Source of the DNA: Reticulascus tulasneorum
Lineage: Eukaryota; Ascomycota; Sordariomycetes; Glomerellales; Reticulascaceae
NCBI GenBank assembly: GCA_001557505.1
Contig: LSAX01000002.1
Coordinates: 3,472,001-3,536,000 of the forward strand
Length of the DNA stretch: 64,000 nucleotides
Direction: 5' to 3'
In this document: piece by piece, positions 1-12,084 of the stretch
Layout of the letters: the number at the start of each line of letters is the position of its first letter
Numbering within the stretch: the stretch's first letter is position 1
Position numbers and translations under genes: made by a program
The notes under the pieces: model-generated
Database searches by the model: none
Seen by the model: only the letters and a program-made list of their open reading frames with translations
What the model was told of the DNA's origin: nothing

Positions 1-182
1 GTATTCGCTGCGGCAGTTTCTTTGCTCCTGCTCGTTCTCTACCCGTCTCTGCTTTGGTGTTTGCCGGCACCCATTACCTTCATTTTTGTCGTTCACTCGT
101 TCGTCCGTTCATTCACTCTTTCGTTTATACATTTATACATCCCGGTTACTAGTCTTATATATACCTCGGTCTTGGTTTGACC
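1..182 (+). promoter_or_regulatory. 5' flank of the deacetylase gene
   Basis: The strand is pyrimidine-rich (many ttcgtt/ctcgtt runs), as is common in front of fungal genes. A TATA-like string, tatatatac, lies at about 156-164, only ~20 bp before the chosen ATG at 183, so the true transcription start is uncertain. No other site is claimed. Confidence 0.3.
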
Positions 183-2843
183 ATGGTCTTAGCAGCCCTC
201 ATTTGCTTGCTGCTAGGCTGCAAGCCCACTGCAAACGCTGCAAACGCTGCATGCACATCTAACCTTGTAATCGATAATTTTTCCAAGTGGTCGTCCAACA
301 CAAACAGCTTGGGTTATTGGACCAGTGGTACGAGCCCCGGTGACCTCGAGATTGCTTGAGAAAGGCTAACAATTTCACCAATGAAAGATGATGGGTCTAT
401 GAAGGCTGCCTCAGCTAATGGGGGATCTCTTCTCTTTACACCCAAAGGAGGGTCATATTTCTATGAGACACTCTCCTGCGTGAAGACACAGGCGGATGGA
501 TATGATGCTGTGTCGTTTACAATCAATGGTCCGAAAGATTCATCCTTGGTGCTGGAGATTCAAACTAAGAGAACTTGTACTACTGCCGCGTACAGCAGCA
601 ATTGGTTTACGGTCACAAGTCTCACTGGCTCAACGCAAACCTTGACAGTGCCTCTGTCATCATTCTCAGGTGCCAGGCTGGACGCTGTTTCTGCTTTCGT
701 TTGGTCTACGTTCTCCGTTCTAGATGTCCCCTGGCAGATTGGTAATATTCAGTTTGTCTGCTCTGCCGCTCCCGCACAGTCTCTACCCAGTGCGCTCCCT
801 ACATCATCTTCAAGTGCTACTAGTGCCTCGTCCATTCGCACTTCTACCGGGGTTTCGAGTTCTCGTACTTCGGCATCTTCTATCAGCACTGCTACCAGTC
901 TCGCGAGTTCCCGGGCTTCAACCGTTCGCTCTTCTGTCGGCGTTTCGAGTTCCCGTACTTTATCGTCTTCCATCAGCACCTCCACGAGTCTCTCGAGTTC
1001 CCGGGTTTCAACCGTTCGCACTTCAACCAGCGTGTCGCGTTCCCTCACTTTATCATCTTCCATCAGCACATCCATTAGTCTCTCGAGTTTCCGGGCTTCA
1101 TCGACGACGGCGATATCGAAGTCTTCCACTTCTTCAATGCCGCCAACGTCCTCGTCAGTGTGCAAAAGTCTTCTTGTCGATGATTGGGAATCGCAGTCGA
1201 GGCTGACCTTTCTGAATTACAACTCCATGCTGGAGCCTACAAGTGATGATGGCACAATGCAGTCCGTTGTCGTCAACACACACCGTGTCACTCTTACTCC
1301 TGTCAACACGGACTCGTACTTCTACACCCAGACAGGCTGCGTCAACTCCCAAATCGAGTACGGCGGCATTTCTATGCGAATTAAGGCACCCGCTGGCACG
1401 CAATTTGGCATTCAGCTAGCTTCTCCGGCAACATGCGGAGGACCGGAAACCCAGTTTGCATATCAAACAACGACGGAACTAGGCTGGACATTCGACGGCA
1501 CTGAAAGATTATACAGTATCCCATTCCTTAAATTCTCGTCCATCGACAGATCCAAAGTGTCAACCATCTTTTTCGGGTCATTCAACCAGGCCGTAACACT
1601 CGGTCCTATATCGTTCTACTGCGGCAGCACCCCTTCCGAATATCTGGTTCCTTCAGTATCACAATCGTCCGGACCGACCTCTACCGTTGTCGCCCCTTCG
1701 GGAACCGCCTCACCGTTAGTTATCGACCAATTTGCCTCTGAGGGCGTCAACGCTCTTGGCTTTTGGCATGGCGGAGACGATGGCATGACGTTAACTTGGG
1801 GCGATCGGAAGCTAACGATCAAGTCCTCCGACCCAGATTACTCATTCTATACTCAGGTCTCTGGTACTTGCCGCGATCTTACTTCATTTGACAAATCGTA
1901 TTTGCATATTGCATACAGTGGAAGCAACAAGTTCTCCATAGCCCTCCAGCAGCACAACTCAATATGCAGCCAGGATGTGGCTCCTTACCCTGAGACATGG
2001 GACTCGTTGGAGGCGGCACGATACGCCTCCACGTCAGACATCTATATCCCAATATCTCACTTCAACATTGAGCGGCGGAGGGTGATTGGCTTGGCGTTGA
2101 AGGGCTTTTATACGAACGAGGCAGTCACGCTGACCAAGGTGGAGATCGTTCCCTCAGTACCTGCAGGATTCCCAATCCCAAACAAACTACCATCTGGTAA
2201 CCTCGTATTTGCTTGCAAGCGACCAAACTCTTTTGCTTTCGCCATTGATGATGGCGATCCGAAGTTCGCCAAGGAAGTTATGGATATAATCAAGTCTGAA
2301 GAGATCAAAGTGACCTTCTTCACCGTCGGTGCACCACTACAGGATCCTAGCACCAACCTGAGCAATATTTATCGGGATATGCTGAGCCAAGGCCATCAAA
2401 TTGCGCTTCACAGTTACACGCATCCCAAAATGGAGGGCCTTGCGAACAACGAGGCGATAGACTGGGAGTATAATCAGGATATTTCCGCTGTTTCGGAAAC
2501 CTTCAATGGACTACATACTCCATATTTCCGGCCACCATTTGGCAACGAAGGAGCTCGGATGCGGCAACGCCTAGCAGTGACAACGAATACCGACAATCCA
2601 TACATTGTCAATTGGAGTGTGGATGTGGAGGATTGGCTCTGGGCAGAGTCAAGTACGCCGGAGAAGCAGCTCGAGGCCTTTAATCGTGACCTGGCGAAGG
2701 GCGGTAACTTGGTCGTCATGCACTACCTTTATCCTAGTACAGTTGGATACTTGAGGCAGTTCATCCAGCTTGCAAAGGCTACTGGCAAGCAGTTGATGAG
2801 GGTTGATCAATGTATGATGGATCCCACTGCCCCGCCCTTGTAA
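183..2843 (+). CDS. secreted chitin/polysaccharide deacetylase-like protein (CE4, NodB domain)
   Basis: Two exons, 183-327 and 388-2843, give 866 aa. The 60-bp intron (gtacga..aag, with a ctaac branch-type site) is supported because splicing rebuilds the sequence WTSDDGSM, which aligns with the later repeats. A hydrophobic signal peptide (MVLAALICLLLG...) is followed by three related ~150-residue beta-rich modules (about 25-173, 306-460, 491-640). They share an (L)VIDxF/LVDDW start and an SYFYTQ-type core and are probably galactose-binding-like, carbohydrate-contacting domains. A Ser/Thr-rich linker (about 175-305) separates modules 1 and 2. The C-terminal NodB domain keeps the CE4 motifs: IDDGD (D669, D670), HSYTH (H723, H727), RPPFG (R763), DVEDW and VVMHY (H827). 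The expected role is metal-dependent N-deacetylation of chitin or a related polymer outside the cell or in the wall. The substrate is inferred, not shown. Confidence 0.85.
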
Positions 2844-3753
2844 GGTAGCGTTGGGTGGGGGGTCTGTTTGTCTAAGGTATCCTACGATAGACTGTTTAAC
2901 GACCCGGAGGGGGCTACAGGGCGTGGCTTACATAGCACAACACGCTGTACTTTAGAGACTAGACTTCGCCATGGCGGCCACAGACTGTAGAATAAGTCAA
3001 TGCGTAATTTTCCACTGCAGGTCTCGGAGCACAGCCCCGGTGATAACTCTACTGTCAACGATAATATATCATGGGATGGTGGTAATACAGCAGCGTGAGT
3101 AAGCAAGGGCTCGCAAAGGTGGGGCTGCTTGCTACGTCGTGCACCGACGCAGCTCGGCAATACGGCACACAGTCCGCTGAAGCACGAAACTGAAGCAATC
3201 CAACTAATCAGCAGGTGGCCATATCAGAGAGTTAGCATATATTGGATGCCCATTGATTGGGCGGAAAGAAGGCCCATCGGCCCCCACTAGAGGTTTGTAC
3301 CTTGGTTCGTAACTCATCTTTATAGCCATCGTCATGCAGTCGAAAGAGTGCCGGTATGTTCAGAATTTACCACGAAACAGAAAAGCAAGTGTGACATGCC
3401 AGTCAATACCTAAGAAAGAGGAACTGTAACCGTTGCTGATTTAAAACAGTCATCGTTCACGTCTGGGTGTAGTCAACTGGTACCAATAGAGACGCCTTGT
3501 CTTTGATGTTCGTCGTTCGGCCGACCAACGTTGGCCTACTAAACTCTCCCGAGACACTCGTAGCATGAAACCGAGATGCGCACTAGATGCTGGTTCTTAG
3601 TAAGAGCATAGAGGGGTTAGCTTGCAGATTCATCACCATACTTGAATACGATCTCCCAGTCGCATAGGAAATACATTTAGGTGTCGTTGGCCGCTTCCCA
3701 CACCCTCTACGTCACAATCTCAGCCAAGGTGATTTCCAAAGTCTCAACTGACC
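2844..3753. other. intergenic, no gene recognised
   Basis: Normal base composition. The only long open frame (minus, 2882-3160) shows no family resemblance and no intron structure. The last ~150 bp presumably hold the promoter of the following catalase-fold gene; no clear TATA box was seen. Confidence 0.4.
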
Positions 3754-4751
3754 ATGCCGCTTCCCGCCGACGAAAAAGTCCTTGCCACAAGTGAAGGTTT
3801 GGTCAATGTCCTTCATGGCATATTTGGTCCACACCCAGGGTTTCGCCCGGGTGAGTAGAACAATCTAGTGACAGTTTAGCTTACGATCTGCTAACATCAA
3901 AGAAAACAGCACATGCGAAAGGAGTCTTGTTGAATGGAGTTTTTAGGCCCTCCGATATTGCCAAGAAGCTCTCCGTCGCCGTTCACTTTACAAACCCAGA
4001 GACGCCGGCCATCGCTCGATTCTCGAGCTCCACGGGCATTCCCCAGCTCCCGGACACTGACCCGAATGGAAATCCTCGCGGATTTGCAGTCCGGTTCATG
4101 CTAGAAGAAACGCCACGGCGTGTTCACACCGATATTGTCGCCCACTCCGTCCCCTTCTTCCCAGCTCCAAATGGTGAAGAAGCATTGATATTTTTCAAGA
4201 GCATCGCCAACGGGACCGTGGGAGACTACGTCGCCACACATCCTGCGGCACTTGCCTTTGTCCAGGCTCCCAAGCCGACGCCGGCAAGCTTTGGGAAAGA
4301 AAAGTACTTCAGTGTCAATGCCTTTAAGCTTGTTGCAGCAGATGGCACAGGGACCTTTATCCGATACAGCTGGGTACCTATTGCTGGGGAAGAGTATCTA
4401 GACGAGGAGGCTCTGAAGGATAAAGGTCCCAACTTCCTGTATGAACAGGTACCAGAAGTGTTGGCGAAAGGGCCAATTGAATTCAAGCTCACAGCCCAGG
4501 TTGCAGAGGAAGGTGATGTGACAGATGATAACACTATTCACTGGCCAGAGGAGAGGAAAGTTGTTGAGCTTGGGGTTTTGTCCCTCTCGGGTCTGGTTGA
4601 AGATGATCCTGGCCAGCAGAAGAAGATTATCTTTGATCCCATTCCCCGTGTCAGGGGGGTGGAGCCGTCAGCAGATCCCTTGCTTGAAGTTCGCGCTGGC
4701 GTCTATCTTATCAGTGGTCGAGAGCGACGGGCAGCATCGGCTATAGAATGA
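3754..4751 (+). CDS. catalase-fold haem protein, SrpA-like (catalase-related peroxidase)
   Basis: Two exons, 3754-3850 and 3910-4751, give 312 aa. The 59-bp intron (gtgagt..cag, with ctaac near its 3' end) joins ...GFRP to AHAKG..., rebuilding the H-A-K-G catalase motif (H34 as the distal histidine). Other catalase-superfamily features are ARFSSSTG, NPRGFAVRF (haem-pocket strand), KYFSVNAFKL and KGPIEFKLTAQVAE. R294-A-G-V-Y298 near the C-terminus fits the R-x3-Y proximal haem-ligand pattern. The length is that of the minimal SrpA-like catalase family rather than a ~500-aa catalase. The likely activity is organic-substrate peroxidase with weak or no catalase activity, which is a family inference. 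No signal peptide or C-terminal PTS1 is visible, so it is probably cytosolic. It may be independent of the decayed cluster that begins ~400 bp downstream. Confidence 0.8.
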
Positions 4752-5127
4752 GGTAGCTAGCTAAATCCATGGCTTGCGATTATCATTTGCAAGGTAACAC
4801 ACCTCGTTGACTGTGTGGAAAACGACCCCACATGTTTCATTTCAGATCTGCGCCCTTGCGGGCCGAGACTGCATCGTTCGCAGCAGCAAGACAAATCAAT
4901 TTAACATATTCAAAACACAACAAGCAATTCGATTAACCCTACTGCAGAAGTCAAGACAACTCGAATAACTTCAATATTGCTTGACTCGATTGCCCGATAT
5001 CTTACCAGGCACGTGATCGGGCACGTATAAAGTACCTTAGGTCATGATCAAAGATGTCTTTGAGGGTCAACCGTCGGCCGGCCAAGTTTAGACCTAGCAG
5101 GGATGCTTTGTCTGGTTCTGATAATAT
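4752..5127. other. intergenic, no gene recognised
   Basis: Downstream of the catalase-fold gene. A moderately A-rich stretch at about 4885-4980 resembles fungal untranslated or intergenic DNA. No open frame or repeat of note. Confidence 0.35.
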
Positions 5128-5400
5128 TCACGGACGGTACTCGGCCGCGGCTAACTCCATATGATGTCCATCATGGCGATGCTGATTATTGAAGCCCCAA
5201 TCCGGAAATACTCTCCACTTGTTCTTTTCAACCCAGCGAGCTCCAGCAACGTAATCTCTACGTGTGTGGGTAGTCTCTACTCTGCCGTAGTCTTCATAGT
5301 CGTTTGTTACGCCGAGCATGAGGTTGGCATTACACATCAGCGCCTGACGCAAACGATTGAAACTGTGCAAACTGTGCACGTCCGAAGGCCCGGTCTTGTT
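5128..5400 (-). pseudogene. UstYa-like (DUF3328) protein, C-terminal fragment
   Basis: The minus-strand frame reads VHSLHSFNRLRQALMCNANL, then an H-T-x-R-D segment and ARWVEKNKW. This matches the second half of UstYa/DUF3328 oxidase-like proteins: HxxHC, LRQxLMC, then the H-x-C-R-D-(x)-IxxWxxxN region. The HxxHC cysteine has become Ser and the C of HxCRD is Arg. A stop (tag) lies about 50 bp upstream in the same frame, and the N-terminal half with the transmembrane helix and first HxxHC motif was not found. UstYa proteins catalyse oxidative cyclisation and related steps on peptide and other secondary metabolites. This copy should be inactive. The family call rests on motif spacing only. Confidence 0.45.
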
Positions 5401-6189
5401 GGAGAGAAAACGTCCCCGAAGCCGTGTCTACGTCGCTGTCTCTCGGTGAGTCCTCGAGTTCTAAAGGGCATAGGAAGCTATTGGAGGCTTGTAAACTCCC
5501 AACTTGGGATCATACATTTCGTTAACATAAAGCCAAGTCTTGTTGAAATGGAAGAGCGTGAAGTGTAATATACGTGCCAGAACTTGGAGCATTCGTTATT
5601 GTTGCGTTCAAGTCATAACCTACATATAGTCAGCAAGATGATGTGGCGTTGATCCTCTCAGTCTCGCCAGTATGGCAGGACCACATAGGATGCAATACTT
5701 GTCTCTCATTACCTCGCCAAGGTTCTTTCCATACAACTGTCCGCTTCGTCACTGGCACCGAGAGCCGACATTGGCTGAAGGTCCTGCTTCTGAGCTCTAA
5801 CCCGATCCTAGAAATCTCATTGGTTTTAGGTCGAGCACACTACGCCTCGGAGATAGACCCAGACTCCCTGGAGAACCCAAAACACTACTAAGATAGCCTC
5901 GGCCAAGCAACGATGGTACTGAAATCTCTCCCTTCGCCAGCAGCGACCATATCCCTCCTTGATGAGGTAAGGAGGACATCGCAGACTATCATCGCCTGCA
6001 CTGCTTTGGTACAGACGATTGACCTGGAGGTTTGTAGTCACCCATATATCCCGTCTTTACCAGAAGCGAGATCACCAATGAGAATAGATATTTCATCGTG
6101 GATCATGTCACTGGGAGTCTTGTCTCGCCCAAACGGCTCCGTAATTATATGCAAATTCTTATCGACCTTGCTTTCACCAACTCCACCCA
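5401..6189. other. no intact gene; possible upstream remains of the flanking pseudogenes
   Basis: Open frames here (5643-5891 +, 5913-6248 +) have no recognisable domain. On the minus strand at about 5495-5565, a frame containing FHFNKTWLYVNE ending at a stop could be the worn N-terminal part of the UstYa-like fragment below, but the match is too weak to annotate. Some of 5900-6190 (+) may be the decayed N-terminal half of the transcription factor that follows. Confidence 0.3.
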
Positions 6190-6830
6190 ATCAGAACATC
6201 TTCTGCAACTTTAAACTCAACTCGTCTATTCCACCTAGCTGCAGCTAAGGCACTGCTAGGCAAATTGGTCTGGTTCGACATCTTGGCTATCGCGCCCACT
6301 GGCAGCGAGCCGTATGTCGGCATTAGCTACAGTTACCTTCTAGATTCAGGTACCATCGACATGAGAGAAATCTCTGGCTGCCAGAACTCGGTGGTGAAAG
6401 GGCTTTCGTATATCTCTTCCCTCCATGACTGGAAGACGCAAGCAGAGAGAGGGCGGAGACTAAGCATTATTGAGCTGGCTACACGTGGAGGTGCAATACT
6501 GGAATCGCTGCAAAGTCAGGTTGCTCGACTGGAAGGAGAGTTGCATCCGAGTCAACAAAGTGGCCACGACGGAGCGAGAACGAATCGAAATTTGTCCGAG
6601 AATTGGGAACAAGATACAGTAAAGGAAATTACGCTGGTCTTTGCTCGTACCGCTGTCGTCTACCTGCATGTGGTCATCTCAGGGCCGAATCCGGAGAGTG
6701 CTACCGAGGACTGATGGAGTTGTTTCAAAGTTTTAACAGGAAGAACGTGAGTGGATACGCCTCGTGGCCATCCTTTGTAATGGCCTGTTTTGCGGATGAT
6801 GAGGAGCACCAGCGTATCTTGTTGGGTTGA
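6190..6830 (+). pseudogene. fungal-specific transcription factor domain, frameshifted remnant
   Basis: The frame running from about 6200 to 6714 contains LVWFDILAIAPTGSEP, a CQNSVV segment, SSLHDWKTQAERGRRLS and IIELATRGGAILE. It then has VFARTAVVYLHVVISGPNPE. This is the order of conserved blocks in the C-terminal regulatory domain of many Zn2Cys6 proteins (fungal-specific transcription factor domain 2). After GPNPE the frame ends, and the expected continuation (CYRGLMELFQSFNRK...WPSFVMACFADDEEHQRIL) resumes in another frame and stops at 6830. So there is a frameshift near 6695-6700 and the distal end is missing. No zinc cluster was found upstream. It is probably the former pathway regulator of the decayed cluster. 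Confidence 0.65.
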
Positions 6831-7315
6831 ATTATTGCCTCTGCAGTCCGGTCATTATAGTAGGGACGAGAGAAACCCCGTTAATCAATAAACATCACCG
6901 TAAGGATGCTGCTTGTATGAATATTCATGGTCAGAATCGGCCGAAGAGCGTGGCATGGGACCCCAGCTGGGACAACTCGAGGCTTGCGCAGGTAGGTTAC
7001 CAGCCGCCCAATTGCCGCAAATAAGGATTGGAAGAGCGATTGTGTAGGGTCTGCATCGCGTAAAGCCCGCGGCAAATAGAACATGCAGGAGCTGCCTACC
7101 TAAGTAGGTAGGTAGGCAAGGACGTGTTACAATCATTGCACAGGAGACAAACTTACAGGAATCAAGCCGCGCGGGAGATATTTTACCACATTGGTTACGC
7201 CGTACGCGTCCTCTGATCTGCCTGATCTATCTACCTCATATCATATCCCATTGGACACGTCCTCCAGCGTCTCATTACTGCAATTCTTCTTGCTTTCTTC
7301 CTCGACTCCGCAACA
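6831..7315. other. intergenic between pseudogenes
   Basis: No gene recognised. It contains a short palindromic motif (see 7094-7117) and a pyrimidine-rich leader just before the ATG of the ABC transporter remnant. Confidence 0.35.
7094..7117. repeat. short imperfect palindrome (gcctacct..aggtaggc)
   Basis: Eight-base arms gcctacct and aggtaggc flank a core of taggta-type repeats. CCTACCTA-type motifs are frequent in intergenic DNA of filamentous ascomycetes. A regulatory role is not shown. Confidence 0.35.
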
Positions 7316-10300
7316 ATGAATTGTCCAACAGGCAGCGATCGATCCTTCGGGCCTCGGGTTGGCGCTGGTTGCCGGTCCTTTGACTTCACGGTGCAATTCG
7401 AAGATATTTTTCTCACATGTGTCCCTGCGGCGCTTTTCCTCGTCCTCTTACCATGGCGTATCATCCCGCTGCTCCGGAAACCGGCTACGTTCTCGCTCCG
7501 TTCCAAACTTCTGGCGAGCAAGCTGGTTCGTTGTATCCCAATAACTGAACTTCTAGAGCAATCAGGTCAAAGCTAACATCCCTCCCAGGTTGTACTAACA
7601 GGGCTGCTCGTCATACAGCTAGCATTCCTGGTTCTCCGAAATCAAGACCAATCACTTCAAACAAGAGCATCGGTGGCTGCCGACGCCTTGAGCTTCATAG
7701 GCACCGGCACGTCGCTGGAGCTCTCAATTTTGGACCACCAACGATGCCCCCGTCCGTCGACATTGCTCAGCCTCTGTCAGTCGGCGTCGACACTCTTCAG
7801 TGTTGCTCGAACTCGGACATTATGGCTGCTAGCATCTGCCAGTCCCTTCACTGCCGTCATGACGGTCGCCTTGGCCCTGAGCATGATGGCGCTTCTCCTG
7901 GAATCAATCGGGAGACAAGACGCCTATAACGCTCCCGCAGACACTGGATGAGAAATCCCGCGCATTGGAGCCGAGTAGGGGTTCTGGACTAGGACTTGTT
8001 TTACCTGGCTGCCGACTACCTTCCGGCTTGGCCATTTAAAGATATATCGGTGAACGATCTGCCTGCTCTTGATCCAATGCTCGAGAGTCGTGTCTTACAT
8101 GAAAAGCTCCTATCATCTTGGAACAGTTGTGAGCACAAATTATCTAGAACTTTCTCGGGACTGACTTACTTGCGATGCTCTTAGATGATCACAGGCAGCG
8201 GCATAGCCTCTGCTTTGGGGGTTACCATTTTGGCTGCTCTATCGCCCATTATCCCTCGGTTGTGCCTGACCACGTTTACTTTCTCCCAGCCATTTCTCAT
8301 CCAAACCACTGTAACTTTCGTAGGACAAACGAATCCGGACAGCAGTTACGGGAAAGGTTTGATTGGCGCCTGGGCGCTAGTTTATATTGGTATAGCTGTG
8401 AGTGACCGTCTTAAGCACAACTATGGAATATCTTTGAACCGCCCATCTGATCTCCTTCGTCTAGGTATCCAATTCAATATACCAGTACCACAATTTTCGC
8501 TTTATTACTGGACTGAGAGGGGGCTTGATTGCGCTTGTGTATCAGCGAACGGTACAAACTCGAGCAGTAGATATGGGGGATATCACTGCAGTCGCCCTGA
8601 TGGGCACGGACGCGGAGCGCATAGGTCGTGTAATGCAGCTTTCCCACGAAGTCTGGGGGTCTTTACTCGACATTGCCATTGCCAGTTGGCTTCTTGGACG
8701 ACAACTTTCCTTGGCATGTCTTGTTCGGATTGTCCTCGTCGTTGGTAGGTTAACAAACTCCTCACTGCTGCGTGAAGCCCGGCGCTGACTGGTAACGCTG
8801 CAATCCAGTTTTCATTGCTACTACCTCGAAGGTTTCATTCTGGAGCAAGACTGCGCAAAGTCGGTGGATAGAAAAAGTCCAAGCGCGGCTTCGAGTCACG
8901 ACAACGCTGTCGGATGAGATGGAGGCTGTCAAGATGCTGGGGTTGAAGAGTAGGATGTCTAATATCATCCAGGATTTGCGAGTAGACGAGGTCAGGACGT
9001 CAAAAGCTTTTAGACAGCTTCTTGTCGTAACGCTGCTCCTCTGTAAGTTCTCACCACTTCTGATAACGGCCAAGGCCGTCTTGCTGATGACGGCGTCAAG
9101 CTTTAACTCCAATAAACCTCGCACCGTAATGACCTTAGCGATCTATGTCATTATATCCGTCTTTTGGCAGGGTGGCACGCTATTGACTGCCCAAGCTTTT
9201 ACATCTATTGCTTTGATCGCGCTGCTGACAACCCCCGTGATACTCTTCAAACAAGCCCTTCCGATGGTCATTCAGTGTCGCAAGCTTGATCGTATCCAGA
9301 AATATTGCACCTATGACGAGGGCTTGCAAACTAATGGCAATGACCCTAACATCGCCATAGACCAGCCAGGACTAGAAACGGTTCTCAAATCCCCAGCACC
9401 GGGAAGTAGCACCCATATTTCCCAACAGCGGAAGAATCAGTTCATCTCGTTCGGAGGCGAGAGCCTCGGATGGGATAGGCAACGCGCTGTTGCTCTGATT
9501 ACAGTTAAGATTCAACTGGGAGAGGTAACCGTGATTGTCGGGTCAGTTGGGAGCGGGAAACCAGCCTTTCTGATGCTCTGCTGGGTGAAATGATCTCGAC
9601 CCCAACAATGCATCAAAGGCTGCCCGTGACGAATTGAGTAATGGATTCCACGGCGTACTGCTCTCGGCAGCCTTGGCTCGTGAATGGAACAGTTTTCCAG
9701 AACATCCTCGGTGGATCGCCTTATGATGAAAAGTGGGATGACACTGTTAGGTTTTCTTGCGGGATCGATGCCGATATCAAACAGCTACAGAGGGGAGAAG
9801 GCACTTTGGTTGGAAGCAAGGGACTCAATATCAGTGGTGGTCAGAAACAGCGTATCGTAAGTGCAGAAGCCTACTAGACGCCATACGTTATGTATGCTAG
9901 CCTTTTTCTGCCACTTACAGGCTTTGGCGCGGGCTGTCTATGCTAGACGAAAGGTAGTCGTTCTCGACGATGTGTTCAGCGGCATGGACGCCCATACGGC
10001 GGATATCATATCATCCAGTCTCCTCGGGCGCGACGGCCTCCTTCGCAAATACCATACGACGGTGATTATAGCCACACATAGTCGTAGGTTACTCATATAG
10101 TTTCCGTCACCGATCAATCTGTCTAATTTTAATGACGTAGACAAAATCATGTCACTCGCGGGCAGCATTGTTGCCCTCGAGAATGGCGAAATACTAGAGA
10201 CCGGAAACCTCGCCACTTTACTCCAGGGAGAAGGTCATGTCAGCAAACTTAGGCTATCATTACCATCTTCCGACGGCATTGTTGAAGGAGCTACTGGCAC

Positions 10301-12084
10301 TGTTGATTCCGAGCTATCGCCAGACGTGTCCCATAAGTCGACTAGTACTGCTGAAGAGCTTGATGACATGCCTAGTGATATCAGGCGCAAAAACGGCGAC
10401 ATCTCAGTCTACGAGTACTATTATGAAAATGCTGGCTCTCTTGCAGTAGTTTTATACGGGATCTCAGTTACGGTATGGATCTCCTGTACCGAATTCTCCA
10501 GTAAGTCTACAGATCTTCCAGCATGGTAGTGTGTTGGGATTGATCGAAGTGCTAGCGGTCTGGATCAAGTGGTGGACAGAGGCCAATACAGCACAATCCC
10601 ATCAGAATGTAGGGATGTACATTGACATCTACGCAATGCTGGGTTTCGTCGGCACTCTAGGCGCTTCCATGGCTGCATGGTGAGTTCTAGAACTGAATCC
10701 TTTAGGATTACGTTACTGATATCACCCAGGTTTGCATTTGACTCCGTAATGTCCAATACAGCCGTAAATCTTCACTCCGATCTGCTTCAAACGACTCTTA
10801 AGTAAGGCAAACATAGCTACCCCGCCGAGTGGCATTTTCCGTTTCTAACCGATATTCGTCTAGGGCGCCATTCTCCTTCTTTGCCACTACAGACAATGGA
10901 GAGCTTCTCAATCGGTAGGTACTCACCCATGCACAACATCTAATCTGCCACTCATGTTCCATTTAGGTTCAGCCAAGACATGGAGCTTATAGGCATGGAC
11001 TTGCCTGCAACCATGGTGAGCTACACATCAAGTCAGCATAGGTAACCACAACTCGTCGTTTTGAACAGATCACTAAAGGAGGCACAATAGCGGTGGTTTC
11101 CTGGCAAAAGTCGTCATTCTTGGCATCTTCTCACAGTACCTCGGGGCGGCTCTTCCAATCATTGGGATCGTGCTCTTCTTCCTGCAGCGTTTGTACCTCC
11201 AAACATCTCGCCAAGTCCGATTGCTGGGGATCGAAGGCCGGGCTCCTTTATTTACTCATTTTACCAAATCCGTGGCCGGGGCAGTAACCATCGTGCTTTT
11301 GGCTGGGAGACGCACTACCAGGATCGCAACTGCAGCCATATTGACACATCATAGCAGCCTGTATACCTCCAGAGTTGTATTCAAACCTGGCTCACGTTCG
11401 TATTGAATATGGTAGTGACCGCGCTTGCTGTAATACTCGTTACGACGGTAATCATCTGGCACAACGACAATGTCAGCCCCGGAAGCGTTGGGGTGAGTTT
11501 GGTCATGGTCATTGGATTCAGCGAAGTTTTAGCAAGGCTCATTCAGAACTGGAGGAGGCTGGAGTCTGTGTCGGAGCCGTGGCGAGGGTCAAACGCTTTG
11601 CGAGCGAGGCAAACGTCGAAGAGACTACAGGCCAACGACCAGACATGCCTCCGGGGTGGCCGCGAGCAGGAGCTCTCGAATTCCAGAGTGTGGTTTCCTC
11701 ATATACGTGAGCTTCTTCTGGGCGATGCATACCAAATGGCTACTTCTGCTTGGTCTGCCGGTCTGAAACAGCTCCCTTGTCTTGCGAGAGCCATGGTAAA
11801 CGGGGGCAATAAATTGGTGTTAAATGAGGCTATGAGTAGGTCAGTAATTCTTGAGTCCGTCCTCTGGCAGAACCATGCGAAGAAGTTTACATCTTTGTAG
11901 CGTGGACATTGAGACGGAGTCTCTAATGCAGGAAATCATTGACTCCGAGTTCCGGAATTGTACGGTTCTTGCTATCATGCGCCGTTTAAGGCATGTTAGT
12001 CGTTACAATAGTGTCGTGCTACTGGGCGATCGCATGGTAGTAGAGTACGGCGAATCCGAGGCATTGATGACTGGGGACACATGA
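7316..12084 (+). pseudogene. ABC-C (MRP-type) multidrug transporter, multiply disrupted
   Basis: The order of a full fungal ABC-C exporter is readable. An N-terminal start (CPTGSDRSFGPRV..CRSFDFTVQFED) leads into TMD0 helices, then TMD1 (GLRGGLIALVYQRT...LGRQLSLACL). NBD1 follows, with Walker A GSVGSGKP, signature NISGGQKQ, Walker B KVVVLDDVFSGMD and an H-loop ATHSH restored by splicing. TMD2 is next (TLGASMAAW...LQTSRQVRLLGIE...ETHYQDRNCSHIDTS), then the tail of NBD2 (CLARAMVNGG...RLRHVSRY...VVEYGE). Most introns are still spliceable (gtgagt, gtaagt and gtaggt donors). Lesions: a frameshift near 7945 and TAG at 7990; Walker A Ser replaced by Pro, with a frameshift at 9564-9575; TGA at 9635; frameshifts near 11098, 11291 and 11565; TAG at 11352. 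The front of NBD2, including its Walker A, is deleted near 11705-11740, and Walker B Asp is Asn. It cannot make a working pump. It was probably a metabolite exporter of the cluster. Confidence 0.85.

Noticed and set aside
724..1206. Overlapping open frames inside the deacetylase linker on both strands
   Set aside because: They are by-products of the Ser/Thr-rich repetitive linker (tct/ttc/agt codons open in several frames); the deacetylase frame carries the family motifs.
2882..3160. 92-codon minus-strand frame after the deacetylase
   Set aside because: No recognisable family and no splice or promoter support; within chance length for this composition.
5643..5891. Plus-strand frame of 82 codons
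   Set aside because: No domain, overlaps other frames on both strands, lies among pseudogenes.
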